From Atopomonas sediminilitoris (GTDB taxonomy: Bacteria > Pseudomonadota > Gammaproteobacteria > Pseudomonadales > Pseudomonadaceae), in NCBI RefSeq assembly GCF_022601735.1, contig NZ_JAKUMM010000004.1:124001-188000 (forward strand): a stretch of 64,000 bases of DNA, read 5' to 3'. The notes beneath the pieces are model-generated. The model was not told the DNA's origin. It made no database searches and saw only the letters and a program-made list of their open reading frames with translations. Positions 8,332 to 18,299 of this stretch are shown here, piece after piece; the first letter of the stretch is position 1; every line of letters begins with the position of its first letter. The position numbers were made by a program, and so were the translations under genes.

Positions 8332-8922
8332 AGCCGGCGTATCTTGCCAGCGGTAATCCATTTGCTTGGCGGTGGCGTCGGCAAGGCTGCGAGAGCTGAG
8401 TCTGGCGACCAAATGCAGGCTCATATCGATACCGGCGCTGATGCCGGCACTGGTGAGGATGTGGCCGTTATCGACCCAGCGCAGATCATCGCGCACTAGG
8501 CTGTCGGGCAGGGCTTGGCGTAGGTCGTCCAGGTCTTCCCAGTGCGTGGTGATGGGCAAGCCGTGCAAGATCCCTAACTGACCCAGCAGGAAGGCGCCGG
8601 TGCACACCGAGGCCACTACGTCGGCGCGACTGGCTTGTTCGCCGAGCCAGTCAAGTACGCTGCGGTTATCCAGCTGCGCGCGGACATCGCCGCCGGGCAC
8701 CAACAATAAATCGGCTTGCGGTGCCTGCGCTAAGGTGTAGTCCGGCTGCACGGTTAAACCGCCACGCGCCACCACGGTGCCTTCAGCAACGGTGCTCACG
8801 GTGAACGGCGCAGGCGCTTGCTGACTGCGCGACCATACCCGGCTCGCGGTGCTAAACACCTCGTAAGGGCCGGCAAAGTCCAGTACTTCGACGTGATCGA
8901 ACAACAGAATATTGACCTGCAT
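8314..8922 (-). CDS. DJ-1/PfpI-family (GATase1-like) protein, isonitrile-hydratase type
   Basis: 202 residues from the ATG at 8922, chosen for GGGAGG seven bases upstream; a longer reading to 9003 adds a non-homologous N-terminus. It begins VNILLFDHVEVLDFAGPYEVF and carries the nucleophile-elbow cysteine in ASVCTGAFLLGQLGILHG, then TTHWED, both typical of the isonitrile hydratase/AraC-N-terminal branch of the DJ-1 superfamily. There is no C-terminal AraC helix-turn-helix, so this is the stand-alone enzyme form. Substrate unknown. It lies upstream of and co-directional with the buf operon, but about 200 bases with a likely promoter separate them. Confidence 0.8.
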   Translation of the reverse strand: MQVNILLFDHVEVLDFAGPYEVFSTASRVWSRSQQAPAPFTVSTVAEGTVVARGGLTVQPDYTLAQAPQADLLLVPGGDVRAQLDNRSVLDWLGEQASRADVVASVCTGAFLLGQLGILHGLPITTHWEDLDDLRQALPDSLVRDDLRWVDNGHILTSAGISAGIDMSLHLVARLSSRSLADATAKQMDYRWQDTPAHLAQV

Positions 8923-8989
8923 GAGCGGCCTCCCAAGGCTCGGCGATGAATGCTTGCTGCGCAGCATCGCGTGGTGTTGCGCAGCGAAC

Positions 8990-9451
8990 TTAACGCTTAC
9001 CAAGGTAGTGCGCGTAATCGGGAATCCGGTGCGGGTGCGCTTGGCTAAGCAAAGGGCTGCTGATTAGAAAATCGGCGCTGGCTTCGTTGCACGCTACGGG
9101 AATATTCCACACCGCGGCAACCCGTAATAACGCCTTGATATCGGGATCGTGCGGCTGCGGCTCGAACGGGTCCCAGAAAAACACCAACATGTCGATCTTG
9201 CGCTCGGCAATCCAAGCGCCCAGCTGTTGATCGCCACCCAGCGGGCCGCTGAGCATAGCGATGACCTCAAGCTCAAGTGTTTCGCGCAGTAACTTGCCGG
9301 TGGTGCCCGTGGCGACCAGAGAATGCTCGGCGAGCTGTGCGCGATGCCGTTTAGCCCAGTCCAATAAATGCTGTTTGCAGTGGTCATGGGCCACCAAGGC
9401 AATGTGTTTTTGCGCCGGCAGTTCAGTCTGGGTAAACGGCAGTTGGATCAT
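8990..9451 (-). CDS. mgsA: Methylglyoxal synthase
   Basis: 153 residues, normal length. It converts dihydroxyacetone phosphate to methylglyoxal and phosphate. [11 protein letters not shown] near the N-terminus, the phosphate-binding [19 protein letters not shown] with Asp74, and EPQPHDPD with His101 match the E. coli active site (Asp71, His98) with a constant shift of three. The ATG overlaps the pyk stop by one base (TAATG), so translation is coupled to pyruvate kinase. This places a phosphate-recovering glycolytic bypass under the same control as lower glycolysis. Confidence 0.95.
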   Translation of the reverse strand: MIQLPFTQTELPAQKHIALVAHDHCKQHLLDWAKRHRAQLAEHSLVATGTTGKLLRETLELEVIAMLSGPLGGDQQLGAWIAERKIDMLVFFWDPFEPQPHDPDIKALLRVAAVWNIPVACNEASADFLISSPLLSQAHPHRIPDYAHYLGKR

Positions 9452-10887
9452 TACTCGACCTTAAGAATTTTCAGGTTGTTGGTGCCGCCAGGGCTGTGTA
9501 AATCGCCTTTGGTGAGCAGGACCCAGTCGCCGGTTTGTACCGCGCCTTGGCTTTTAAGCTGCGCGACAATGGCTGGATTGACCTGCTCGCTGGGCAGGCT
9601 GGCTTGGTCAAACAGCAAAGGGTAAACCCCGCGATAGAGCGCAGTACGCGCTAGGGTGCGCGGTGACGGTGACACGGCAAAGATGGGCAGCGGGGTACGG
9701 ATGCGCGACATAATCAGTGGCGTGTTACCGCTTTCCGTCAGGCAGACAATCGCGCTGACGCCTTGCAGGTGATTGGCCGCGTACATGGCCGCCATGGCGA
9801 TGGTTTCATCGCAGTGGCTAAAGACTTGCTCTAAACGATGACCACTGCGCTGAGTCAGCGGCTGCTTTTCGGCGCCTAAACAGACGCGCGCCATGGCTTG
9901 CACCGCTTCGCAGGGGTAGTCGCCGGCGGCGGATTCAGCGCTGAGCATCACCGCGTCGGTGTGGTCAAACACCGCATTGGCAATGTCGGACACCTCGGCC
10001 CGCGTCGGCAGTGGGCTGCTGATCATTGACTCCAGCATTTGCGTGGCAGTGATCACGGCGCGGTTTAAGCGGCGAGCGCGGGCAATGATGTGTTTTTGGA
10101 TGCCGGTCAGCTCGGCGTCGCCGATCTCTACGCCTAAGTCGCCCCGCGCCACCATCACAGCATCGCTGGCGAGAATCAGCTCATCAAGAATAGCGTCGTC
10201 GGCCACCGCCTCGGCGCGTTCAATCTTGGCGACCAAGGCGGCGTCACTGCCCGCTTCGCGCAGCAACCGCCGGGCAAGGTGCATGTCTTCGGCATCACGT
10301 GGAAAGGATACGGCGACAAAGTCGGCGTTAATTTCAGCCGCCACGCGGATGTCGGCGCGGTCTTTGTCAGTCAAGGCAGGGGCGGTGAGACCGCCGCCTT
10401 GACGATTGATGCCTTTGCGATCCGACAGCGCGCCGCTGTTAAGCACCTCAGTGTGTACGGCCTGATCAGCCACGCTGAGGACTTTCAGGCTGATGCGACC
10501 ATCATCCAGCAGCAGGATGTCTCCCGCGCGGCAGTCATCGACCAATTCCGGGTAGTCGATGCCGACCAGCTCGGCAGTGCCGGCGCTCTTGTCATGCCGG
10601 GCCGACAAACTAAAGCGTTGGCCCGCGTGGAGCATCACCTTGCCTGCGGCGAATTTGGCGATGCGAATCTTAGGGCCTTGCAAGTCGGCCAAAATAGCCA
10701 CACAGCGGCCATGTTTGGCGGCTAGCTGGCGCACCAGCGCTGCGCGAGCACTGTGCTCAGCGGCACTGCCATGAGAGAAATTCAAGCGTGCCACATCAAT
10801 GCCGCTTTTGATCAGTGGCTCAAGTTGTTCCGCCGTGCTGGAGGCAGGGCCTAAGGTGGCAACGATTTTGGTACGGCGTAGGCTCAT
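9451..10887 (-). CDS. pyk: Pyruvate kinase
   Basis: 478 residues from the ATG at 10887 with GAGGAG upstream; the longer reading to 10917 starts inside the gap coding region. It makes pyruvate and ATP from phosphoenolpyruvate and ADP. Visible are [13 protein letters not shown] and ARLNFSHG at the N-terminus, [11 protein letters not shown], the active-site stretch [25 protein letters not shown], and [11 protein letters not shown] with [27 protein letters not shown]. The C-terminal allosteric domain is complete. It starts 11 bases after the gap stop (10899) and overlaps mgsA, forming a gap-pyk-mgsA operon. Confidence 0.96.
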   Translation of the reverse strand: MSLRRTKIVATLGPASSTAEQLEPLIKSGIDVARLNFSHGSAAEHSARAALVRQLAAKHGRCVAILADLQGPKIRIAKFAAGKVMLHAGQRFSLSARHDKSAGTAELVGIDYPELVDDCRAGDILLLDDGRISLKVLSVADQAVHTEVLNSGALSDRKGINRQGGGLTAPALTDKDRADIRVAAEINADFVAVSFPRDAEDMHLARRLLREAGSDAALVAKIERAEAVADDAILDELILASDAVMVARGDLGVEIGDAELTGIQKHIIARARRLNRAVITATQMLESMISSPLPTRAEVSDIANAVFDHTDAVMLSAESAAGDYPCEAVQAMARVCLGAEKQPLTQRSGHRLEQVFSHCDETIAMAAMYAANHLQGVSAIVCLTESGNTPLIMSRIRTPLPIFAVSPSPRTLARTALYRGVYPLLFDQASLPSEQVNPAIVAQLKSQGAVQTGDWVLLTKGDLHSPGGTNNLKILKVE

Positions 10888-10898
10888 GGTCACGCTCC

Positions 10899-11903
10899 TC
10901 ATTGCGCGGCATTGCACAGGGCAAGGCAGTTATCCAACATGCGATTGGAGAAGCCCCACTCATTGTCGTACCAAGCCATGACTTTCAGTTGACGGCCAAT
11001 CACGCGGGTTTGTGCAGCATCAACAATCGACGACAAGCGGTTGTGGTTAAAGTCCACCGACACCAGCGGTAATTCGTTAAAGCCCAAGACAGAGCTGTTG
11101 GCGCTGGCGCGCTTTAACGCGGCATTGACCTCGTCACGACTGGTTTCGCGGGCCAGCTCAACCGTTAAGTCAACCAAGGACACGTTAATGGTCGGCACCC
11201 GCACGGCGAGCCCCGTCAGTTTGCCGGCCAGTTGCGGCAGCACCTCGCCAACCGCTTCGGCGGCGCCGGTTTTGGTAGGGATCATCGACTGCGTGGCTGA
11301 GCGGGCGCGGTAGATGTCGTTGTGGTAAACATCCGACAAATTCTGGTCATTGGTGTAGGCGTGGATGGTGGTCATCAAACCACTGACGATGCCAAATTCT
11401 TGGTCCAGGACTTGCGCCACGGGGGCCAAGCAGTTGGTGGTGCACGAGGCGTTGGAGATGATTTGCATGTCTTGACGCAAAACCTGATGGTTAACGCCAA
11501 ACACCACGGTGGCGTCGAGCTGCTTACCGGGTGCCGAGACAATCACTTTGCGCGCGCCAGCACTCAGGTGCTGGGCGGCAAGCTCACGCTCGGTGAACAG
11601 GCCGGTGCACTCAAAGACCACGTCAACGTGCAGGGCCGCCCACGGCAGCGCTTGCGGTTGGCGGATGGCGCTGACGGCGATGCGGTCGCCGTTCACGTAG
11701 AGCGCCTCGTTATCCACGCTGACCTCGCCGGCAAATTGGCCGTGGACGCTGTCATACTGGAACAGGTGGGCGTTGATGTCGGCGTTACCAAGATCGTTAA
11801 TCGCAACGACTTGCAGGCGGTCACGGTAGCCGTTTTCGTAGAGTGCGCGCAGCACATTACGGCCGATGCGTCCAAAGCCGTTGATAGCAATGCGTAGAGT
11901 CAT
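10899..11903 (-). CDS. gap: Glyceraldehyde-3-phosphate dehydrogenase, type I
   Basis: 334 residues from the ATG at 11903, the family start ([15 protein letters not shown]). The Rossmann motif is at residues 7-13 and the catalytic cysteine is Cys154 in [13 protein letters not shown]. The WYDNEWG motif near the C-terminus is present. It acts on the glyceraldehyde-3-phosphate produced by the Entner-Doudoroff pathway. It is divergent from edd across 134 bases that carry HexR-like palindromes, the classical arrangement for HexR control in pseudomonads. pyk and mgsA follow on the same strand. Confidence 0.96.
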   Translation of the reverse strand: MTLRIAINGFGRIGRNVLRALYENGYRDRLQVVAINDLGNADINAHLFQYDSVHGQFAGEVSVDNEALYVNGDRIAVSAIRQPQALPWAALHVDVVFECTGLFTERELAAQHLSAGARKVIVSAPGKQLDATVVFGVNHQVLRQDMQIISNASCTTNCLAPVAQVLDQEFGIVSGLMTTIHAYTNDQNLSDVYHNDIYRARSATQSMIPTKTGAAEAVGEVLPQLAGKLTGLAVRVPTINVSLVDLTVELARETSRDEVNAALKRASANSSVLGFNELPLVSVDFNHNRLSSIVDAAQTRVIGRQLKVMAWYDNEWGFSNRMLDNCLALCNAAQ

Positions 11904-11919
11904 GTTTATTGGCCTTTTT

Positions 11920-11934
11920 TTGTTAAAATCACAA
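11920..11934. promoter_or_regulatory. HexR operator candidate (gap side)
   Basis: TTGT-N7-ACAA (11920-11923, 11931-11934) matches exactly the HexR consensus described in pseudomonads. It lies 16 bases upstream of the gap start codon. HexR represses gap, edd and zwf and is released by 2-keto-3-deoxy-6-phosphogluconate. hexR itself is not in the window. Confidence 0.65.
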
Positions 11935-11983
11935 CATTTGTTGGCCAAAGCATAGAAAGACTCCAGCTTGTATGGCAATATTT

Positions 11984-12000
11984 TTTCGTAATATTACAAA
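11984..12000. promoter_or_regulatory. Second palindrome in gap/edd region, HexR-like
   Basis: The 10-base palindrome GTAATATTAC lies at 11988-11997, extended to TTCGTAATATTACAA. It fits the HexR motif less well than the site at 11920 because its left half is TTCG. It sits 38 bases upstream of the edd start, where an edd operator would be expected. Confidence 0.45.
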
Positions 12001-12037
12001 TATTTCGTAATTCACTCGTTGTGAGAGGTTCAGATCA

Positions 12038-13864
12038 ATGCATCCGCGTGTGCTGCAAGTAACTCAACGTTTGATCGAGCGCAGTCAGCCGACGCGTCAC
12101 GCGTATTTGGCGCAAATGCAGGCTGCCGCCAGTAAGGGCGTCGTGCGCGGTACGTTGCCGTGCGGCAATCTGGCGCACGCGATGGCGGCCTGTGGCAGTG
12201 GTGATAAGGAGCAGTTGCGCCTGATGAATCAGGCCAATGTCGGCATCGTGACGGCCTATAACGACATGTTGTCGGCGCATCAGCCCTTTGAGCACTACCC
12301 CGATCAGGTGCGCAGCGCCGTGCGTGAGATGGGGTGCACCGCGCAAGTGGCCGGTGGCGTGCCGGCGATGTGTGATGGCGTCACCCAAGGCGAGCCGGGC
12401 ATGGAGTTATCTCTCGCCAGTCGCGACGTGATTGCGTTGTCCACAGCCATTGCCTTGTCCCATAACGTGTTCGATGCGGCGCTGTGTTTGGGGGTGTGCG
12501 ACAAAATCGTCCCGGGCTTGCTGATTGGTGCGCTGCGCTTTGGTCATTTGCCGGTGATTTTTGTTCCGGCGGGGCCAATGGTCTCGGGCTTATCGAACAA
12601 GGAAAAAGCCGCCGTGCGCCAACGCTTTGCTGAAGGTAAAGCGAGCCGTGAAGAGCTGCTTGAGGCCGAATCACAGTCGTACCACTCCGCAGGTACCTGT
12701 ACTTTTTACGGTACGGCCAACACCAATCAGATGCTGGTTGAAGTGATGGGCCTGCACTTGCCCGGCTCATCCTTTGTGAATCCGGGTACGCCACTGCGTG
12801 AAGCATTAACCCGTGAGGCCGCTCAGCAGGCTTGTCGGATTACCGCCTTAGGCAGCGACTATCGCAGCATGGCCTCGATTGTGGATGAAAAGGCCATCAT
12901 CAATGCGGTGGTCGCTTTATTGGCCACCGGTGGCTCTACCAACTTGACGCTGCACTTGGTCGCCATCGCCCAAGCCGCAGGGATTCAACTACGGCTGGAG
13001 GATTTGGCCGAGCTGTCGGCCGTGGTGCCGACCGTGGCGCGCATTTACCCCAACGGTCAGGCCGACGTGAACCACTTTCAAGCCGCAGGCGGCACCGCGT
13101 TTTTGATTCGCGAGCTGCTGGCAGCCGGTTTAATGCACGAAGACGTCAACACCATCGTGGGTCACGGCTTGTCACGCTACACGCGCGAGCCGTTCTTGCG
13201 GGATGGCCAGTTGGTGTGGCGTGAGGGGGCTAGCAATAGTTTGGATGAAGCCGTTTTGCGCCCCGTTAGCCGCGCTTTTACCCCAGAAGGTGGCGTGCGT
13301 TTGATGCAGGGTAATTTGGGGCGCGGCGTGATTAAGGTCTCCGCTGTAGCGCCTGAGCATCAAGTGGTAGAGGCGCCATGCCGCGTCTTTGATAGTCAGC
13401 AGGCCTTGGCAGAGGCCTTCAAGCGCGGGGAGCTGGAGCGTGACATCGTCGCCGTGGTGCGCTTTCAAGGCCCACGCGCCAACGGTATGCCTGAGTTGCA
13501 CAAGATGACGCCCTATCTGGGCATTCTGCAAGATCGTGGGTTTAAGGTGGCGCTGGTGACAGATGGCCGCATGTCGGGGGCCTCGGGCAAGGTGGCTGCC
13601 GCGATACATGTGAGTCCCGAGGCAATCGACAATGGCCCGCTGCGTTTTGTGCAAGACGGCGACGTTATCCGTGTAGACGGTGCGCGCGGCACGTTGCAGC
13701 TGCTGGTCGATGACGCGGTGATGGCGCGGCGTAGCGCAGCCCCCGCACCGCAAGGTGAGGGTGTCGGTTGCGGTCGTGAGTTATTTGCCTTTATGCGCGA
13801 GTCTATGAGCAGTGCCGAACACGGCGGCAGCTGTTTCAGCGCCCAGCTTGGGGCGCTGCGATGA
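12038..13864 (+). CDS. edd: 6-Phosphogluconate dehydratase (Entner-Doudoroff)
   Basis: 608 residues, the standard length. This Fe-S enzyme of the IlvD/Edd family dehydrates 6-phosphogluconate to 2-keto-3-deoxy-6-phosphogluconate. Recognisable segments are [37 protein letters not shown] with a cluster cysteine; [13 protein letters not shown] with another; [15 protein letters not shown] with the third; and the C-terminal [16 protein letters not shown]. The start follows GAGAGG. The last four bases overlap glk (ATGA). HexR-like palindromes lie upstream. Confidence 0.97.
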   Translation: MHPRVLQVTQRLIERSQPTRHAYLAQMQAAASKGVVRGTLPCGNLAHAMAACGSGDKEQLRLMNQANVGIVTAYNDMLSAHQPFEHYPDQVRSAVREMGCTAQVAGGVPAMCDGVTQGEPGMELSLASRDVIALSTAIALSHNVFDAALCLGVCDKIVPGLLIGALRFGHLPVIFVPAGPMVSGLSNKEKAAVRQRFAEGKASREELLEAESQSYHSAGTCTFYGTANTNQMLVEVMGLHLPGSSFVNPGTPLREALTREAAQQACRITALGSDYRSMASIVDEKAIINAVVALLATGGSTNLTLHLVAIAQAAGIQLRLEDLAELSAVVPTVARIYPNGQADVNHFQAAGGTAFLIRELLAAGLMHEDVNTIVGHGLSRYTREPFLRDGQLVWREGASNSLDEAVLRPVSRAFTPEGGVRLMQGNLGRGVIKVSAVAPEHQVVEAPCRVFDSQQALAEAFKRGELERDIVAVVRFQGPRANGMPELHKMTPYLGILQDRGFKVALVTDGRMSGASGKVAAAIHVSPEAIDNGPLRFVQDGDVIRVDGARGTLQLLVDDAVMARRSAAPAPQGEGVGCGRELFAFMRESMSSAEHGGSCFSAQLGALR

Positions 13865-14805
13865 GCGTCGCGTTAGTCGGGGATATCGGCGGCACCAATG
13901 CACGCCTAGCCCTGTGGCAAGACGGGCAATTAGCCGGCATTGAGGTGCTTGCTTGCGCCGATTATGCCTCGCCTGAGGCGGCGATCAGCGAATACTTGGC
14001 GCGCCACCAAGCCAAGGTTTCGCGCTTGTGTTTGGCTTGTGCCGGCCCGGTAAATGAGGGGCGGGTAACGCTGACCAACAATCATTGGCAGGTGGAAAGT
14101 GATCGTCTGCGATCAGGTCTTGAGCTGGTGCAGGCTGAGTTGATCAACGACTTCACCGCCATGGCGCTGGGCGTCACCTTAGTGGGTGCCGATGAGTTGC
14201 TCTGCGTGAGCGCGGGGGTTGCGCTGCCCGACCGCATGCGTTTGGTCATGGGTCCTGGCACGGGGCTGGGTGTGGCCGGCTTACTGCCAATGGCGGAGGG
14301 TCGCTGGCAGGTTGTCAGCGGCGAGGGCGGGCATGTCAGTCTGCCGTCGAGTAATCCGCGCGAGGCTGCCATTTTGGCGCTGCTGCAACAGCAGCAAGCT
14401 TATGTAAACGCAGAAACCATTCTTTCTGGCGGCGGCTTGCTGCGCTTGTACCAAGTTAGCTGTCAGTTGGATGGGTGCGAAGCGCAATACCACACACCCG
14501 CACAAGTGACCGCGGCCGCGCTTAATGGCGACCTGTATGCCGATGCGGTGCTTGAGCAATTTTGTTGCTGGCTGGGGCAGGTGATGGGTAATGCGGCGGT
14601 GCTGTTGGGCGCGCGCGGTGGGGTTTATATCGCCGGTGGTGTGGTGCCTCGTTTTGCCGAACGTTTTTTAACCAGTGGCTTTCATCAGGCGTTTTATAGC
14701 AAAGGCAGCATGCGTGACTATTTACAGCCTATTCCCATTTATGTGGTGCAGGCGCAATGGCCTGGCTTGCTGGGTGCAGGCGCATGGCTGGAGCAAACAG
14801 CATGA
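13861..14805 (+). CDS. glk: Glucokinase
   Basis: 314 residues of the E. coli-type ATP-dependent glucokinase family. The phosphate-binding [13 protein letters not shown] is at the N-terminus. The catalytic aspartate is in the [12 protein letters not shown] segment, followed by [13 protein letters not shown] and [10 protein letters not shown]. The ATG overlaps the edd stop and its own stop overlaps the mutarotase start, so edd, glk and the mutarotase are translated as a coupled set. It phosphorylates intracellular glucose and feeds the Entner-Doudoroff route alongside edd. Confidence 0.96.
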   Translation: MSVALVGDIGGTNARLALWQDGQLAGIEVLACADYASPEAAISEYLARHQAKVSRLCLACAGPVNEGRVTLTNNHWQVESDRLRSGLELVQAELINDFTAMALGVTLVGADELLCVSAGVALPDRMRLVMGPGTGLGVAGLLPMAEGRWQVVSGEGGHVSLPSSNPREAAILALLQQQQAYVNAETILSGGGLLRLYQVSCQLDGCEAQYHTPAQVTAAALNGDLYADAVLEQFCCWLGQVMGNAAVLLGARGGVYIAGGVVPRFAERFLTSGFHQAFYSKGSMRDYLQPIPIYVVQAQWPGLLGAGAWLEQTA

Positions 14806-15674
14806 GCCCATGCTCGCAAGCACTCGGCCCGTTTGAAGCACTGTTCGCGCGTGCCGACTTTGCTGGCAAGGTTCATGCGCGCAGCTACTGGCAAGGGCGT
14901 GAGTTACTGCTGTTGCAGACTGGCAAAATGCAGGCGGTAATCAGCCTGCAGGGGGCGCAGCTACTGCACTTTCAACCAGCGGCTGAGCGGCCTTGGTTGT
15001 GGTGCTCAACGCTGTGGCCGCAGCAGGGACCTATTCGTGGCGGTATTCCGTTGTGCTGGCCATGGTTTGGCGCGCATCCACAAGGGTTGGCGTTGCCGTC
15101 ACATGGCTGGGCGCGCCTGCAGGATTGGCAATTAACTGAGCTGCAGTCACACGATGATGAGGTGTCGCTCAGTTGGTCGCTGGCGCTGGATGATTGGTCT
15201 GCAGAGGTGCAAATGCGCCTCGGCGAGACGCTCAGTGTTGAGCTTAAAACAGTGTGCCTGCGCGCGACTGAAGTGCCGCTGTCACAAGCACTGCATGCTT
15301 ATTGGCAAGTTTCTTTCTTGGATAACGCGCAGGTGACGACCCTTGATGGCGTGACTTATCACGACAAGCTGGATGGCGTGCACAAGCCGCAGCGAGGTGA
15401 TGTCACCTTTAGTCAGCCGTTAGATCGTGTCTATGCGAGCGGTGCCGATCTGCTGCTGCGCGATCAAGGCTGGCAGCGCACGCTACAGATTGCCAAGCGC
15501 AATAGCGACAGTAGCGTGCTGTGGCATCCCGGCAGGCCGGGCTTGCCTGATGCACCGCCAGTGCTGGCGGCGGGCTTTGTGTGTGTCGAAGTGGCCGATG
15601 GCCTGCAAAATCATCACGTTTTAGCCGTGGGCGAACAGCGCGAGTTGGGCATGCATGTTCAATGCTCGCTCTAG
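14802..15674 (+). CDS. yeaD: D-hexose-6-phosphate mutarotase (YeaD family, aldose-1-epimerase fold)
   Basis: 290 residues. The start at 14802 is set by an ATGA overlap with the glk stop; the longer reading to 14757 lies inside glk. The sequence carries QGAQLLHFQP, the strand WCSTLWPQQGPIRGGIPLCWPWFG, LPSHGWARLQDW with a catalytic-type histidine, and SQALHAYWQVSF with the second. The family interconverts alpha and beta glucose-6-phosphate. Coupling to glucokinase suggests it supplies the anomer needed by the next step. Substrate is inferred from context. Confidence 0.88.
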   Translation: MSPCSQALGPFEALFARADFAGKVHARSYWQGRELLLLQTGKMQAVISLQGAQLLHFQPAAERPWLWCSTLWPQQGPIRGGIPLCWPWFGAHPQGLALPSHGWARLQDWQLTELQSHDDEVSLSWSLALDDWSAEVQMRLGETLSVELKTVCLRATEVPLSQALHAYWQVSFLDNAQVTTLDGVTYHDKLDGVHKPQRGDVTFSQPLDRVYASGADLLLRDQGWQRTLQIAKRNSDSSVLWHPGRPGLPDAPPVLAAGFVCVEVADGLQNHHVLAVGEQRELGMHVQCSL

Positions 15675-15701
15675 CACCAGCTGCCCAGTAAAGGAATATT
15701 T

Positions 15702-16562
15702 ATGACTGCGGTATTAAACCAGCCACTGGCCATCGGCATGATGCGCTTGGCGGATTATCCTGAGCTTGCCACAGCACAGCAGCTGCTTGGCTTGGTGCTG
15801 CGCTGCGCGGAGCAGGGCGTCACGACCTTTGATCATGCCGATATCTATGGTGCAGGTCAGTGTGAGGCTAAATTTGGCGAGGCCTTGGCGATCAAGCCCA
15901 GCGTGCGCTCGCAACTGACGCTGATCAGTAAGGCCGATATTGTGGCGCGTGATGCCGATGATTCGCCGTGGCAGGTCAAACATTACAACAGTTCGGCTGA
16001 GTATCTGGTGCAGCAAGTTGATGCGTCGCTGCGGCGTTTGCGTACGGACTACTTAGACGGCTTTCTGCTGCATCGCCCCGATCCTTTGATGCGGGTTGAT
16101 GAGTTAGCGGATGTGCTGCAGGGCCTGATAGCCAGCGGCAAGGTGCGCTGGGTTGGCGTATCTAACTTCGCGCCGGCGCACTGGAGCGCGCTCGCAGCAG
16201 CGGTGCCGTTGCGCTGCAATCAAATCGAGCTGTCATTGGCGGCGCAGGCAGCTGTTTGGGATGGCCAGTTGCAGCACATGGCAGCCAAAGGTATTCAAGT
16301 GATGGCTTGGTCGCCGCTGGCAGGTGGGCGTTTTTCAAGCAACTTAAAGCAAGCACTGCAAGCTGTGGCAGAGGCGCATGGTGCTACTGTCGAGCAAATA
16401 GCGTTGGCTTGGGTGCGTGCCCTACCGGGAGCCCCCGTGTGCGTGCTGGGTAGTTTGCGTTGGCAGCGTATCAGTGATGCCGTGAGCGCCAGTGCCTTAT
16501 GTTTATCGCGGCAGGAGTGGTTCTATTTGGCCGAAGCAGCGCGTGGGCATGCCGTGGCTTAG
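15702..16562 (+). CDS. Aldo/keto reductase (YdhF-like)
   Basis: 286 residues with AAGGAAT upstream of the ATG. This is a TIM-barrel NADPH-dependent oxidoreductase. The catalytic tetrad can be placed: Asp and Tyr in TFDHADIYG, Lys in LISKADI, His in FLLHRPDP. VGVSNF and the C-terminal AWVRALPGAPVCVLGS strand, which binds the cofactor phosphate, are also present. It follows the mutarotase by 27 bases on the same strand and ends before a strong terminator, so it is probably the last gene of the edd operon. Physiological substrate unknown. Confidence 0.87.
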   Translation: MTAVLNQPLAIGMMRLADYPELATAQQLLGLVLRCAEQGVTTFDHADIYGAGQCEAKFGEALAIKPSVRSQLTLISKADIVARDADDSPWQVKHYNSSAEYLVQQVDASLRRLRTDYLDGFLLHRPDPLMRVDELADVLQGLIASGKVRWVGVSNFAPAHWSALAAAVPLRCNQIELSLAAQAAVWDGQLQHMAAKGIQVMAWSPLAGGRFSSNLKQALQAVAEAHGATVEQIALAWVRALPGAPVCVLGSLRWQRISDAVSASALCLSRQEWFYLAEAARGHAVA

Positions 16563-16573
16563 CGCTTGTGCAC

Positions 16574-16607
16574 AACAAAAAACCCCGCGGATGCGGGGTT
16601 TTTTGTT
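16574..16607. terminator. Bidirectional terminator between aldo/keto reductase and etfA
   Basis: The hairpin AACCCCGC / GCGGGGTT lies inside flanking AACAAAA and TTTTGTT arms. A and T tracts on both sides allow it to serve both convergent operons. Confidence 0.9.
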
Positions 16608-16620
16608 GGCTGGGGGCTGA

Positions 16621-17550
16621 TTAGATCAGGCCTTCCAGCTCGGGTACGGCTTCAAACAGGTCAGCTACCAGACCGTAATCAGCAACCTGGAAAATCGGCG
16701 CTTCTTCGTCTTTGTTGATAGCCACAATGACCTTAGAGTCTTTCATGCCGGCCAAGTGCTGAATCGCACCTGAGATGCCCACAGCAATGTACAGCTGCGG
16801 TGCAACGATTTTACCGGTTTGACCGACTTGCATGTCGTTCGGCACAAAGCCTGCGTCAACCGCAGCGCGCGAAGCACCGACGGCAGCGCCCAGCTTATCT
16901 GCAACTTTGTACAGCAGTTCAAAGTTGTCGCCGTTCTGCATGCCACGGCCACCGGATACTACGATCTTGGCAGCGGTCAGCTCAGGACGGTCAGATTTGG
17001 CCAGTTCTTCACCAACGAATGCAGACTTGCCAGCGTCCGAGGCGGTCGCAACAGCCTCAACCGCGGCAGAGCCACCTTCAGTGGCAGCAGCGTCAAAGCC
17101 GGTACCACGAACAGTGATCACCTTGATGGCAGCAGAAGACTGCACGGTGGCAATCGCGTTACCAGCGTAGATTGGGCGCTGGAAAGTATCGGCGCTTTCA
17201 ACCTTGGTGATTTCAGAGATTTGGTCAACGTCTAGCTGCGCGGCAACGCGCGGCAGAACGTTTTTACCGGTGGTGGTCGCTGCAGCCAGAATGTGGCTGT
17301 AGCTTGCGCCCAGCTCAGCAACCAGCGGAGCTACGTTCTCTGGCAGTTGGTGTGCGTAGGCGGCATTGTCAGCCAGCAGTACCTTGCTAACGCCAGCCAC
17401 TTTGGCTGCAGCATCAGCAACGGCTGCGCAGCCAGCGCCAGCAACCAGTACGTGTACATCACCGCCAATGGCAGTCGCTGCGGTCACAGTGTTCAGTGTG
17501 GCAGCGCCCAAAGCGGCGTTGTTGTGATCAGCAATTACGAGGATGGCCAT
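16621..17550 (-). CDS. etfA: Electron transfer flavoprotein alpha subunit
   Basis: 309 residues. With EtfB it forms the soluble FAD heterodimer that accepts electrons from acyl-CoA dehydrogenases. The C-terminal FAD domain is clear: [39 protein letters not shown], then [28 protein letters not shown]. The N-terminal half has the Rossmann-like domain with [15 protein letters not shown]. The ATG overlaps the etfB stop by one base, so the two subunits are co-translated. Acyl-CoA dehydrogenases encoded at 41.9 and 44.9 kb are probable electron donors. Confidence 0.97.
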   Translation of the reverse strand: MAILVIADHNNAALGAATLNTVTAATAIGGDVHVLVAGAGCAAVADAAAKVAGVSKVLLADNAAYAHQLPENVAPLVAELGASYSHILAAATTTGKNVLPRVAAQLDVDQISEITKVESADTFQRPIYAGNAIATVQSSAAIKVITVRGTGFDAAATEGGSAAVEAVATASDAGKSAFVGEELAKSDRPELTAAKIVVSGGRGMQNGDNFELLYKVADKLGAAVGASRAAVDAGFVPNDMQVGQTGKIVAPQLYIAVGISGAIQHLAGMKDSKVIVAINKDEEAPIFQVADYGLVADLFEAVPELEGLI

Positions 17551-18299
17551 CAGATTACTTTCGCCTCGTTCTTCAGTTTTTCAACCAGTTCAGCCACAGA
17601 CTTCACCTTGATGCCAGCTTGACGGCTTGGCGGCGGAGTGACTTTCAGGGTCTTAACGGTGGAGGAGAGGGCTACGCCCAGTGCGTCAGGAGTCTGCACA
17701 TCTAAAGGCTTCTTCTTGGCCTTCATGATGTTGGGCAGTGAAGCGTAACGCGGCTCGTTCAAGCGCAGGTCGGTAGTGACGATAGCCGGCATGCTCAGGG
17801 CTACGGTCTGTAAACCGCCATCGATTTCACGGGTAACGTTAACCTTGTCACCAGCAACTTCAACCTTAGAGGCGAAAGTGCCCTGTGCCATGCCGGTCAA
17901 AGCGCCCAGCATTTGGCCAGTTTGGTTGTTGTCAGAGTCAATGGACTGCTTACCTAAGATAACCAGGCCAGGTTGCTCTTTATCGACAACGGCTTTCAGC
18001 AGTTTGGCAACGCTCAGCGAGCCAACTTCTTCAGCGGTTTCAACCAAAATTGCACGGTCAGCACCCAAAGCCAGAGCAGTACGCAGTTGCTCTTGAGATT
18101 CTTTAGGGCCAATGGAGACGACCACGATCTCGCTCGCTACGCCTTTTTCTTTAAGGCGCACAGCTTCCTCTACTGCGATTTCGCAGAAAGGGTTCATGGA
18201 CATTTTTACGTTAGCCAGGTCAACGCCTGAGTTGTCCGCCTTTACGCGGACTTTGACGTTGTAGTCGACCACTCGTTTAACAGCTACAAGAACCTTCAT
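17550..18299 (-). CDS. etfB: Electron transfer flavoprotein beta subunit
   Basis: 249 residues, the usual length. The N-terminal [20 protein letters not shown], the AMP-binding [16 protein letters not shown], and the signature [25 protein letters not shown] are present. The subunit holds the structural AMP and contacts partner dehydrogenases. It is the first gene of the operon. Its 327-base upstream region, shared with the divergent etfD, contains a consensus PsrA operator. Confidence 0.97.
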   Translation of the reverse strand: MKVLVAVKRVVDYNVKVRVKADNSGVDLANVKMSMNPFCEIAVEEAVRLKEKGVASEIVVVSIGPKESQEQLRTALALGADRAILVETAEEVGSLSVAKLLKAVVDKEQPGLVILGKQSIDSDNNQTGQMLGALTGMAQGTFASKVEVAGDKVNVTREIDGGLQTVALSMPAIVTTDLRLNEPRYASLPNIMKAKKKPLDVQTPDALGVALSSTVKTLKVTPPPSRQAGIKVKSVAELVEKLKNEAKVI

